NCBI GenBank assembly: GCA_014584575.1
Contig: JACTMP010000053.1
Location: 62,001-126,000, forward strand
Direction: 5' to 3'
DNA length: 64,000 bases
From: Chloroflexota bacterium
Lineage (GTDB): Bacteria; Chloroflexota; Anaerolineae; Promineifilales; Promineifilaceae
Shown: positions 25,610-33,194 of the stretch, one piece after another
Layout: each line of letters starts with the position of its first letter
How positions within the stretch are numbered: the stretch's first letter is position 1
The notes under the pieces: generated by a model
The model's database searches: none
The model's input: the letters and a program-made list of their open reading frames with translations, nothing else
What the model was told of the DNA's origin: nothing
Position numbers and translations under genes: made by a program

Positions 25610-25854
25610 GTTATCTCCTTATATTGTGCAGATATTGGGTTGAACGAATGATGGCGTTTACCTTTGGTGTAAACAACCGTTTTTGCCAGTTGATAATGAT
25701 AATTTGAAGGGCGCTCCATGAAGTAATACGGTTCATTCAATTTAACAGTAAACCCTTTTCCCTGTGCCGTCAACTCTATGGAAATGTCCCACTGTGACCA
25801 TAGTGGGTCACATAACTGGTTTGACGCTGCCAGATAAAAACTCGGAACATAACT
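25606..25854 (-). pseudogene. 5'-truncated gene fragment (82 codons), abutting module copy 3
   Basis: The minus-strand frame is open from a TAA at 25855-25857 to a TGA at 25606-25608. It reads VPSFYLAASNQLCDPLWSQW, then DISIELTAQGKGFTVKLNEP and YYFMERPSNYHYQLAKTVVY onward, which looks like the structured C-terminal part of a protein. The only in-frame ATG is internal (M46). Its TGA overlaps the ATG of the downstream secreted-protein gene (ATGA), the typical arrangement of an intact operon, so the head of this gene has been lost. The break coincides with the left end of the repeated module. Confidence 0.6.
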
Positions 25855-26035
25855 TTAGTTAGACGACGGCCGTCATCCCATTCTGTTAATCTTTAATTTG
25901 ATACGGTGCGTAGGAGCAACGAGCAGTCAATACTGCTCCGAAGCCACCTTTAGGAAGCGCTGAAGGCAACGACGGTGTAAACGGCCGTTATTCCACTGTT
26001 TCGCCGGTCGTATCTTCAAGCAAAGGAGAAGAAAA
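25610..26035. other. Content of the 426-nt gap between divergent genes
   Basis: Besides the truncated reading frame (25606-25854) and module copy 3 (25848-25892), the remainder (25893-26035) shares a stretch with the sequence after copy 4 (GAGCAGTCAA, with GCAACGAGCAG versus AACAGCGAGCAG). No RNA gene or other feature was seen. Confidence 0.5.
25848..25892 (+). promoter_or_regulatory. Repeated promoter-like module, copy 3
   Basis: TAACTTTAGTTA, GACGACGGCCGTC, then TAATCT at 25887-25892, 22 nt after TTAGAC. It precedes the ABC-2 exporter operon by 144 nt. Similarity with copy 4 continues for about 40 nt beyond the box, more than among the other copies. Confidence 0.6.
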
Positions 26036-26962
26036 ATGAGTCCCACAATGGCTATTACTACCAGCGGCCTCACCAAGGCATATGGCCAGGTGCAGGCTCT
26101 GCATGGCGTAGACCTGGCCGTGGCGAAAGGGCAAATCTTTGGCTTTCTGGGGCCAAACGGCGCCGGCAAAACAACCACCATCCGCTGCCTGCTGGATTTG
26201 ATCCGGCCCCAGGCAGGCGCCATCCGCATCTTGGGGTTGGACCCCCAGGCTGACCCGGTGGCGGTGCGCGCCCGCGTTGGCTATTTGCCGGGCGAGCTAA
26301 ATCTGGATTCCAACTATACGGCCGAACAAACGCTGCGCTACTTCAACAGTCTGCGCGGCAACGAGACCGATTGGAGCTTCGTGCGCCAACTGGCCCAACG
26401 GCTGCACCTGGATCTGACCACACCCATTAAAAATCTGTCCAAAGGCAACAAACAAAAGGTGGGCATTGCGCAGGCGCTCATGTCCCGCCCCGAACTGTTG
26501 CTGCTGGATGAACCAACCGCCGGCCTGGACCCACTGATGCAGCAGCAGGTCTACCGGCTGCTGAAAGAGGCGCGGGCAGCAGGCGCAACCATCTTTTTCT
26601 CCTCCCACATTCTCAGCGAAGTGGAGGCGATTGCCGACCACATCGCCATTATTCGTGATGGGCTGATTGTGGAAGAGGCCGAACCCCACCAGTTGGTCAG
26701 TATGGCCTTGCGCCGCATCCGCATTCGTTTTCAGGAGGCGGTCAACCCGTCGCCGCTGGCCGATGTGCCCGGCGTCTCGCTGCTGGCGCAGAATGATCTG
26801 CACGCCACAGTGCAGGTGGAAGGGGAATTGGACGGCCTGATCAAGGCGCTGGCCGTTTATCCCGTCAGTGATCTGGAAACGGAACGGCCGTCGCTGGAAG
26901 AGGTTTTCCTGGCCTATTACGAAGGCGAAAAGGCCACGGAGGAGGTGCAATATGTGGGCTGA
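26036..26962 (+). CDS. ABC transporter ATP-binding protein (ABC-2 exporter type)
   Basis: 308 residues. Walker A GPNGAGKTTT (39-48), signature LSKGNKQK (134-141) and Walker B LLLLDEPTAGLD (155-166) are all present, with a switch region SSHILSEVE. The C-terminal ~80 residues form the extended domain typical of drug and antibiotic exporter ATPases. AAGGAG precedes ATG 26036. It overlaps the permease gene by 11 nt, so the two form a half-transporter pair. Exported substrate unknown; CcmA-like and NodI-like pumps share this architecture. Preceded by module copy 3. Confidence 0.95.
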   Translation: MSPTMAITTSGLTKAYGQVQALHGVDLAVAKGQIFGFLGPNGAGKTTTIRCLLDLIRPQAGAIRILGLDPQADPVAVRARVGYLPGELNLDSNYTAEQTLRYFNSLRGNETDWSFVRQLAQRLHLDLTTPIKNLSKGNKQKVGIAQALMSRPELLLLDEPTAGLDPLMQQQVYRLLKEARAAGATIFFSSHILSEVEAIADHIAIIRDGLIVEEAEPHQLVSMALRRIRIRFQEAVNPSPLADVPGVSLLAQNDLHATVQVEGELDGLIKALAVYPVSDLETERPSLEEVFLAYYEGEKATEEVQYVG

Positions 26963-27794
26963 ATTCAAGCATGCGCTGCGTCGCCTGCGGGGGCGCATTA
27001 TTGGCTGGAGCATTGGCGTGGGGCTTTACAGCCTGATGATGGTCTTCATGTATGACACCGTGTTGGAGGTGTTCGAGTTTGAGGAACTGCTTGGAGCCTA
27101 TCCAGCGGAAATGATGGCCTTTATCGGCGTGACCGACATGTTTGAAATCATGACGCCGGCCGGCTACCTGGACGCCTATTTCTTTGCCTATATGACGGTA
27201 ATTCTGGGCATCTTTGTCATTGGGGCGGCTGCCGGCATGTTGGTCGGCGATGAGGAGCGGGGCTTACTTGACCTGATCCTGGCCCACCCCATCAGCCGCA
27301 CGGCGCTGTTTGCCAGCCGGGCGCTGGCGCTGGCCGCAGCCACCGCCATCATCCTGCTCGTTTGCTGGTTGTGCTGGGTCATCCCCAGCGGCCAGACGCA
27401 GCTTGATTTAACCTGGGGACAATTTTTGCTCCCATTTATTCCCCTGCTGGCCCAGCTTCTCTTGTTTGGCGCCCTGGCCCTGCTGTTGAGTTTTTGGTTG
27501 CCGTCAGCGCGGTTGGCGGGCATGTTGACAGGCGCGCTTCTGGTGGGCAACTATCTGTTCATGGGTCTCTACCGGCTAAACGACAATCTGGAAATAATCG
27601 TCAAGTTGACGCCGCTCTACTATTATCAGGGCGGGCAGGCGGTGCATGGGCTGGAATGGGGCTGGTTGGCCGGGGCTGTGGTCGTTACGCTGCTGTTAAC
27701 GGCCGTGTCCTGGCAGCTTTTCCAGAGGCGGGATATTCGCGTTGGCGGCGAGGGCGGTTGGGGTTCGCTCCGCCTGCGCCGACGCCAGGCATAA
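26952..27794 (+). CDS. ABC-2 type transporter permease
   Basis: 280 residues from ATG 26952 with GGAGGTG before it; the frame extends upstream but inside the ATPase gene. Six hydrophobic segments (about 17-40, 76-100, 120-145, 158-178, 190-205, 230-250) with the ABC-2 layout and the cytoplasmic DEERGLLDLILAHPISRTAL loop, which is characteristic of ABC-2 export permeases. It pairs with the upstream ATPase (11-nt overlap). The next gene starts 26 nt after its stop, so the lipoprotein may be part of the operon. Confidence 0.92.
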   Translation: MWAEFKHALRRLRGRIIGWSIGVGLYSLMMVFMYDTVLEVFEFEELLGAYPAEMMAFIGVTDMFEIMTPAGYLDAYFFAYMTVILGIFVIGAAAGMLVGDEERGLLDLILAHPISRTALFASRALALAAATAIILLVCWLCWVIPSGQTQLDLTWGQFLLPFIPLLAQLLLFGALALLLSFWLPSARLAGMLTGALLVGNYLFMGLYRLNDNLEIIVKLTPLYYYQGGQAVHGLEWGWLAGAVVVTLLLTAVSWQLFQRRDIRVGGEGGWGSLRLRRRQA

Positions 27795-27819
27795 GCAGGC
27801 CACAAAACAGGAGATCCAC

Positions 27820-28642
27820 ATGAAAAAGTTCCTGATCTTCACCATTGTTTTGATCTTGCTCGCATCTTGCACCGCGCCTCAAACGCAACCGCCATCCACA
27901 CCGGGTGCAGAAGTCGTCCCCACAGCAACTCCACAGGCAAATATGCCCAATCCAGCCTCGGTTTTTTGCCAGGAGCAGGGATACCAATCTGAAATCCGCA
28001 CCGCAGAGGATGGTAGCCAATCTGGCGTTTGTATCTTCACCGATGGCAGTGAATGTGAGGAGTGGGCCTACTTTCGTGGAGAGTGTAGCCCCGCTGCGCA
28101 CAGCGTAGAGACGCCTTCCCCCACCGAGATTCCAACAGCTATGCCGCTTAACCCTGCTGATTATCAAGGCTGGTGGACGTACACCCATCCAATCTACAAC
28201 TTCTCGATCATGCTCCCCGAAGAGTGGGTGGTGGAAGAGGTCACGACAAACAATCCCTTGATGAACCATGCCGTTAACCTACATCCCAAAGAAATTGCGC
28301 CAGATGTAGTTGCCGGGCGCGAGAACATCCGCATGACCTTCCGCCGTGTTGGTGAAGATGTTCCCCTCTGGCCAACAGGTGTGGGCGAGGGTGAATTCAT
28401 CCAGCAAGGGACGCTGGATATTGCCGATCAACCGGCGCTGCGCTGGCTTCTGGTGTCCGACAGGTGAAGTCACTTCGATCTGGTATCACCAGGCAGAAAA
28501 CCAGCCCAATATCACGCGCGGCGACCTGGAATTCGGGTTCATCTTCAGCGTGGGCAGTCACTGCGAGCCTGGACTCAGCCTGGAAGGCAAGAGCCAATAT
28601 GTGGGCGAGATGATCATCGCCTCACTCAGGGTTATCAACTGA
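27820..28642 (+). pseudogene. DUF333 lipoprotein with a frameshift near its 3' end
   Basis: Starts at ATG 27820 with a type II signal peptide and lipobox LLASC (Cys about residue 17). Residues about 44-88 are a DUF333 domain: NPASVFCQEQGYQSEIR then SQSGVCIFTDGSECEEWAYF and RGEC. The frame stops at TGA 28465-28467, while frame 2 continues in register with TGEVTSIWYHQAENQPNITR to the stop at 28640-28642. A one-base loss near 28455-28464 explains both: restoring one base gives VSDTGEVTSIWYHQ. The split is either a real frameshift mutation or an assembly error. The intact protein would be 274 residues, surface-anchored, of unknown function. Confidence 0.75.
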
Positions 28643-28742
28643 AATCGGTCAACATGACTACGCAAACTGGACTACCAGCCCCACCGCATGACGTTGCTCG
28701 ACAACGCCTGCGCGGTATGAGCGGAAGGAGTCAGCAAGGGCG

Positions 28743-29807
28743 ATGATAAACAAAAAAGAACTGGATCGTGCCCTCCAAGAAATCATTTCCCGTTGGGGCA
28801 TCCCCGGCCTGGGGGTGGGGATCGTCGAGGATGGCGCGATCGTCTACGCCCGCGGCTTGGGCGTGCAAAGCCTGGAAACCGGCGTCCCTGTGACCCCCGA
28901 TTCATTTTTCTGCGTGGCGTCCATCACCAAATGTTTTGTGGCTACGGCCGTGATGCAACTGGTCGAGCAGGGAAGACTGCATCTGGATACGCCGCTCGTC
29001 CACTACCTGCCCGATTTTCGGCTGGCCGACGAACGCTACACCCACATCACCCTCCGGCAGATGCTCAGCCACACTTCCGGGATGCCCGATATGGACGAAG
29101 ACGAGTATGACTACCTGGTGGCAAACCCTGAGTACGATGAAGGCGCCGCCGAACGCTATGTGCGCGCCCTGGCAGACCGCAAAATGATCGCCGCGCCGGG
29201 CGAGCGCTTCGCTTACAGCAACATCGCCTACAACGTCCTGGGATACCTGATCGCCACAGTGTCAGGCCAGACCTTCGAGGATTACATGGAAGAGCACATC
29301 CTGCGCCCCGCTGGGATGCCGGAAAGCACCTGTTTCTTCCCGTCTGTGTCGCCAGACCGGCTGGCTGTGCCGCACCTGCGCGTCCCAGAGATGATCGTCA
29401 ACCCAATCTACCCCTATCACCGCGCCGACGCCCCGGCCAGTTTCTTACATTCCAGTGTAGTGGAAATGTGCCATTGGGCCATCACCTGCCTGAATCGGGG
29501 TATCTTCCAGGATCGCCGCATCCTCACGCCGACCAGCTACGAACAGATGTGGGCATCTGTGGCGCAGCGCGGCGACCCGCCCTTCCGGGAAGAGATGGGC
29601 CTGGGCTGGACTTTAGGACACTTTGCGGGGGCCAGAACGGTCGGGCATGGCGGTGGGGGTTTCGGCTGGACCTGCTTCCTGGCCCTATTGCCGGAGAATA
29701 ACTGTGCCGTGGTTGTCCTGTGCAACGAAGAATCTGCGGCGCATGACCTTGCCCTGCAAGCTACTCTTTGCGCCCAGTTGGGGCACAAGAGCCGCATAAC
29801 CGAATAG
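28743..29807 (+). CDS. Serine hydrolase, beta-lactamase class C-like family
   Basis: 354 residues with no signal peptide. The beta-lactamase/transpeptidase fold motifs are present: SITK (S60, K63), YSN (Y158, N160) and HGG (GHGGGGFGW, the KTG equivalent). Length and motifs fit the AmpC/esterase EstB family, which includes D-aminopeptidases and esterases as well as beta-lactamases. With a cytoplasmic location predicted, an esterase or peptidase role is more likely than antibiotic resistance. The start ATG 28743 has AAGGAG and AAGGG upstream. It lies after the frameshifted lipoprotein gene with a 100-nt gap. Confidence 0.9.
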   Translation: MINKKELDRALQEIISRWGIPGLGVGIVEDGAIVYARGLGVQSLETGVPVTPDSFFCVASITKCFVATAVMQLVEQGRLHLDTPLVHYLPDFRLADERYTHITLRQMLSHTSGMPDMDEDEYDYLVANPEYDEGAAERYVRALADRKMIAAPGERFAYSNIAYNVLGYLIATVSGQTFEDYMEEHILRPAGMPESTCFFPSVSPDRLAVPHLRVPEMIVNPIYPYHRADAPASFLHSSVVEMCHWAITCLNRGIFQDRRILTPTSYEQMWASVAQRGDPPFREEMGLGWTLGHFAGARTVGHGGGGFGWTCFLALLPENNCAVVVLCNEESAAHDLALQATLCAQLGHKSRITE

Positions 29808-29971
29808 AGTCACAACCTGGCCGCTCTGCGCCTGACGTTGGCGCTTCGCGCCCGCCTACGCCCTGCTGACTTTTGCGCCGTATGCTGCCTGGATTCAGCT
29901 TGCGGTCGGATACACAGGGGGCGTGGTTGGCGTGGGTGGATGCCGGCCGGGTGGGCAGTGGCGCGTTCAAC

Positions 29972-30016
29972 CATAACTTAAGTTAGACGACGGCCGTACC
30001 CCCCATCTGTTATTCT
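29972..30016 (+). promoter_or_regulatory. Repeated promoter-like module, copy 4
   Basis: Contains the perfect palindrome TAACTTAAGTTA, then GACGACGGCCGTACC and TATTCT at 30011-30016, 22 nt after TTAGAC. It lies 54 nt before the GTG start of the small gene at 30070. It gives the clearest view of the operator half-sites. Confidence 0.65.
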
Positions 30017-30069
30017 GTAGATTAATACTGCGCGAAGCAACAGCGAGCAGTCAACCGTGAGAGGTAATT

Positions 30070-30318
30070 GTGCCCACTAAGAACATCTACGAAGAACGAC
30101 TGTCATCGTCCAGGACGGAGGCGCTCTTTGTCGTTCTGACGCTTCTGTTCCTCTCCCTCTCAGCCTGGCGGGGCACAGCGCGCGGCCGCGACAGATGGGT
30201 CATCCTATTGTTCTGCTTGTTCGACGAGGTGATGAAGCTGCTCCAGGAAATGACAGCACCGGAACGCTTCGCCAGAGCCGCCGCTGTTGGGCAGCAAATT
30301 CAAGGAGGTCAGAAATGA
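30070..30318 (+). CDS. Small membrane protein (82 residues), module-driven
   Basis: GTG start at 30070 with GAGAGGT upstream. Residues 1-17 are polar (NIYEERLSSSRTEALF), followed by two closely packed hydrophobic segments (about 17-33 and 42-52), then a soluble C-terminal tail (DEVMKLLQEMTAPERFARAA). No family recognised. Its TGA overlaps the next ATG (ATGA near 30315), so the pair is coupled. The gene lies 54 nt after module copy 4. A spurious frame cannot be excluded given the size. Confidence 0.5.
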   Translation: MPTKNIYEERLSSSRTEALFVVLTLLFLSLSAWRGTARGRDRWVILLFCLFDEVMKLLQEMTAPERFARAAAVGQQIQGGQK

Positions 30319-30479
30319 CAGGATTACAGTTGAACAGGTCACGTTTTATCGTTGGTGTAGTCTTGGTGATCATAGCAGTTCTGATGTTTCTGTTTGCCGA
30401 AGGGGACTACGCTACTGCTGGGGCGATAGGGATTGGTTTGCTCGGCTTGATAAGTATCGCCATATCCAGAAGGAAGTAG
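30315..30479 (+). CDS. 54-residue two-helix membrane protein
   Basis: ATG 30315 preceded by an excellent AAGGAGG ribosome-binding site. Two hydrophobic helices (about 11-28 and 33-50: FIVGVVLVIIAVLMFLF and AGAIGIGLLGLISIAI) separated by a short AEGDYAT loop, with an SRRK basic end. Translationally coupled to the upstream gene by ATGA overlap. Tiny hydrophobic proteins next to signalling or transport operons often act as regulators or leaderless toxins; no function can be assigned. Confidence 0.62.
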   Translation: MTGLQLNRSRFIVGVVLVIIAVLMFLFAEGDYATAGAIGIGLLGLISIAISRRK

Positions 30480-30536
30480 GTTGCAATGAAAACTGTGTAC
30501 GTCAGTAGCAGGATTAAGAAGTTACGGAGGTGAAAT

Positions 30537-31313
30537 ATGCCAGTCAATTGGAGTGAAATGCAACAAGAAATGCGTCCCATCAAGGATTATGATGATTTGC
30601 GCCGACGCTGGCAAGATGCTTTTGCCCATCCATTTGTTTGCCAGACATATAATTTCACCATGCTCGAAATGGCCGAATATACACAGCGTTTGCTGGGAGA
30701 AGACACACGCAACCGCTACCCAGAATATGCCCAAAGATTGATTGATGCTTTCAAGTGTCTTCATCAAGCAGGTGTAGTGGACATTCAAGATTTGGTAAGG
30801 CAGTTAGGCACACCGGAAGCGTTTGAAGCATTCACTGAACGGAGAACCATTGAGGCGAAAGAACTTATGGCCGTGCTAAAGTATCTCGTTTACTGGTTCA
30901 TACCCGCGAAAAAGTTGTTGAGTGGATTAGTCGGCAATCATTCACCATTAATGGAAGCTATTCAACAATTGCGGGGCCGGGGGATCCGAACGAACCTGGA
31001 TATTCTGCAACAAGGGCTTACTCCTGCGCTCAGGAACACGTTAGCCAAAAGCAGTGGCGTACCAGAAGAGATAATCAATGAATTGGTTAACAGAGCAGAT
31101 TTCTCACGCATACCGTGGGCGGCTCAAGCAACCATCTCCAATATTATTGGGGCGGGTTATGGAAGCCTGAAAGAATTAGCCAATGCCAATCAGGATCAGC
31201 TTTATCGTGATTTTTATAGCTATGGGATTTCCATTGGAAAGAACCTGAAACTGGGCAATGAAATTGATAACAGTTGCCGCATCGCCAGAATGATGCCCGT
31301 GGTTTTAGATTAA
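30537..31313 (+). CDS. DUF4332-like (helix-hairpin-helix) protein
   Basis: 258 residues, soluble apart from one short hydrophobic stretch (about 115-130, LVYWFIPAKKLLSG). The C-terminal half (about 150-255) has DUF4332 character: LKSSGVPEEIINELVNRADF-like and IPWAAQATISNIIGAGYGSL KELANANQ sequence, repeated helix-turn-helix units of the helix-hairpin-helix class that bind nucleic acids or act as protein scaffolds. GGAGG sits upstream of ATG 30537. It is the third gene of the small membrane-gene group, separated by 57 nt. Function unknown. Confidence 0.72.
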   Translation: MPVNWSEMQQEMRPIKDYDDLRRRWQDAFAHPFVCQTYNFTMLEMAEYTQRLLGEDTRNRYPEYAQRLIDAFKCLHQAGVVDIQDLVRQLGTPEAFEAFTERRTIEAKELMAVLKYLVYWFIPAKKLLSGLVGNHSPLMEAIQQLRGRGIRTNLDILQQGLTPALRNTLAKSSGVPEEIINELVNRADFSRIPWAAQATISNIIGAGYGSLKELANANQDQLYRDFYSYGISIGKNLKLGNEIDNSCRIARMMPVVLD

Positions 31314-31349
31314 TTGCCGCTCTTGCCGCTTATACCGCTCTTGCCGCTC
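31314..31349. repeat. Four tandem 9-bp units directly after a stop codon
   Basis: Units TTGCCGCTC, TTGCCGCTT, ATACCGCTC and TTGCCGCTC follow the TAA of the DUF4332-like gene at 31311-31313 without a spacer. The phase is unbroken, so loss of the stop would extend the protein by a Leu-Pro-Leu repeat. Confidence 0.85.
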
Positions 31350-31506
31350 AGCCCGGTATGCACCTGGCTGGCGGAATTCTGCGGTATTTTCTGCCCAGAG
31401 CGCCTGAGGCGTTCTCTTTCATGACAAAGAGCTTGATCAAGAAAAAGCCGCCGAGAAAGAAACCACCTGTGCCGTGACAAGTCCGTCAGTAAAACATAAC
31501 CCCGGT

Positions 31507-31551
31507 TATAACTTTGGATAGACGACGACCGTACCCCTTCTCCCCTATCCT
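31507..31551 (+). promoter_or_regulatory. Repeated promoter-like module, copy 5 (degenerate)
   Basis: TAACTTTGGATA (third half-site base changed), GACGACGACCGTACC (ACGACCGT instead of the palindrome), then TATCCT at 31546-31551, still 22 nt after the aligned TAGAC. It is 241 nt before the DUF2807 gene start. The most diverged copy. Confidence 0.5.
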
Positions 31552-31791
31552 GTGAGCATATGTCAGGGTCGAGCATCCTGATGATCGAGCAAAGCGCTTC
31601 GCAAAAGATTGCAAACTATTAGCGCACGGATAGGTACTTTTGTCTAGCCTGCCATATGATTTTGGTCACATGACACACTTTTCACGATATGACATGCTAT
31701 AAAAACAGTTGCCAGTGGCAAGTGACTTGTAGCCGGTAATGAACACAAACAACTAACCACCAGCTACCAGCAACCAGCCACTATTGGAGAT

Positions 31792-32481
31792 ATGATGCGA
31801 ACAAAAACTTACTTTTGGACGATGGTGATAGCTCTATTGACCGCCGCATTAGCCGCCTGCACCGGCCCTTTTGGGCGTGTGGGTGGGGCCGAAATTGTGT
31901 CCGGCTCCGGCAATGTGGTGACGGAAACGCGGGAGGTGAGTGGCTTCACGGCCGTGACCCTGCAAGGTTTTGGCGAGGTCATCATTGACCAAAACGGCAG
32001 CGAAACGCTCACCGTCACCGCCGATGATAACTTCATGGAACACGTATTCACGGAAGTCAGAGGTGACACCCTGTTTATCCGAAATACGGAAGGCGTTGTG
32101 TTCACGGATGTTAGCGAGCTGACCTTTCACATTGATGCTGCCGCACTCGATTCCGTGGAATTGTCCGGCGCGGGCAGCATGAACATCAGCAACCTGGATA
32201 CCGACAGGTGGCAGGTGACGCTGCCCGGCGCGGGCAGCATCACCGTCTCCGGGCAGACCAACAGCCAGACGGTGGAACTGAGCGGCGCGGGTAGTTATCA
32301 GGCTGCCGAACTGGCCAGCCAGCAGGCAACCATCGAAAGCAGCGGTGCGGGCACGGCCGTCGTTCAGGTCAGTGATAGTTTAGATGTCACCATCAACGGG
32401 TTGGGCAGTGTGGAATACATCGGCAACCCCACGGTGACGCAAGAAATTAACGGGGTGGGCAGTGTGCGGCAACGGCCGTAG
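31792..32481 (+). CDS. DUF2807 (head GIN domain) lipoprotein
   Basis: 229 residues. Signal peptide with lipobox ALAAC (Cys about residue 23), then a beta-solenoid DUF2807 domain: VSGSGNVVTETREVSGFTAV and repeating ELSGAGS/ LPGAGS motifs every 20-25 residues (about 125-205) that build the head-GIN solenoid. The family is surface-exposed and of unknown function, sometimes called putative auto-transporter adhesins. GGAG lies upstream of ATG 31792. It heads a three-gene surface/membrane group with the Ig-like lipoprotein and the polytopic protein. Confidence 0.9.
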   Translation: MMRTKTYFWTMVIALLTAALAACTGPFGRVGGAEIVSGSGNVVTETREVSGFTAVTLQGFGEVIIDQNGSETLTVTADDNFMEHVFTEVRGDTLFIRNTEGVVFTDVSELTFHIDAAALDSVELSGAGSMNISNLDTDRWQVTLPGAGSITVSGQTNSQTVELSGAGSYQAAELASQQATIESSGAGTAVVQVSDSLDVTINGLGSVEYIGNPTVTQEINGVGSVRQRP

Positions 32482-32505
32482 CCCATCTCAGGAGGCAAAC
32501 ACACG

Positions 32506-33153
32506 ATGTTACGCTATGTGACTGCATTATTACTGTTCTTGCTGCTGGCTGGCTGTTCAGCCACCGGCGGCAACGAACCCTCTGGCAATATGACGGCAGA
32601 CCAGCAAAATGTGGCCGTCATCTGGCCGGGCGCCGATGAAGCGGTAGACGCCCAGCCGGTGCTGCAATGGGAAGCGTTCCCCGAAGCGGCCCAATACCAG
32701 GTCATTATCGTCAACGGCGACTCTGGGGAAACGGTTTTTCGGCAAACGACCACCGAAGGCGTGATGCCGGTGACGCCGCCGTTGCCGGGTGGCGTGCGCT
32801 ACACCTGGACGGTGCAGGCCCAAGACGCCAATGGCGAGGTGATCGGCGAAGTGCATACCTTCTTCCGGGTGAAAGATGGGTTGACGGCCGTGTGGCCCGC
32901 CAATGGTGAATCGGTAGACAACAAACCCATCCTGCAATGGGAACCATACCCTGATGCCGTTAACTATCAGGTTGTGTTATTAGATGACGATGCTTACCCG
33001 CCGGTAATCATCGCTGATGAAGAAACCAAAGAAACCAGCTTTGCCGTCACCACTCCCCTGGAACCGGGCAGCTATAGCTGGACGGTTTGGGCCAAAGACG
33101 CCGATGGCACAGTCATTGCCGAATCCAATAACCAATTTATGGTAAAGGAGTAA
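32506..33153 (+). CDS. Lipoprotein with two FN3/Ig-like repeats
   Basis: 215 residues, lipobox LLAGC (Cys about residue 17). Two near-parallel repeats follow: VIWPGADEAVDAQPVLQWEA with PEAAQYQVIIV (about 37-120), and AVWPANGESVDNKPILQWEP with PDAVNYQVVLL (about 125-212). Both contain the DxxPxLQW motif and a Trp-Thr-Val (YTWTVQA, YSWTVWA) strand near their ends, consistent with fibronectin type III-like folds. AGGAGG precedes ATG 32506 at good spacing. It is 24 nt after the DUF2807 stop, so co-transcribed. Confidence 0.82.
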   Translation: MLRYVTALLLFLLLAGCSATGGNEPSGNMTADQQNVAVIWPGADEAVDAQPVLQWEAFPEAAQYQVIIVNGDSGETVFRQTTTEGVMPVTPPLPGGVRYTWTVQAQDANGEVIGEVHTFFRVKDGLTAVWPANGESVDNKPILQWEPYPDAVNYQVVLLDDDAYPPVIIADEETKETSFAVTTPLEPGSYSWTVWAKDADGTVIAESNNQFMVKE

Positions 33154-33194
33154 CGCGATTTTTCAAATCGCGCTGCTCCTCTTGGAGGAAAATC

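Larger units (their letters stand above)
31314..31791. other. 478-nt intergenic region between the DUF4332-like and DUF2807 genes
   Basis: Holds, in order, the 9-bp tandem repeat (31314-31349), a stretch with no recognisable feature, module copy 5 (31507-31551), and near 31700 a TATAAA hexamer and a GCAAGT-type repeat string (CAGTTGCCAGTGGCAAGTG), related to that at 17134-17213. No RNA gene is visible. Confidence 0.6.

Noticed and set aside
26868..26951. An upstream start for the ABC permease gene.
   Set aside because: The extra N-terminal stretch is basic and repetitive and lies within the ATPase gene in another frame; the GGAGGTG site marks ATG 26952.
29810..29970. A possible membrane-protein remnant between the beta-lactamase-like gene and module copy 4 (frame reading FAPAYALLTFAPYAAWIQLA).
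   Set aside because: Only about 45 codons, no start, and the composition could arise by chance in GC-rich DNA; similarity to a real protein could not be recognised.
7135..31551. The module core GTTAGAC resembles an integron attC R' site (GTTRRRY).
   Set aside because: No matching RYYYAAC partner at attC distance (57-141 nt), no foldable attC body, no intI gene, and intervening genes lie on both strands. The conserved TANNCT box favours a promoter or operator reading.
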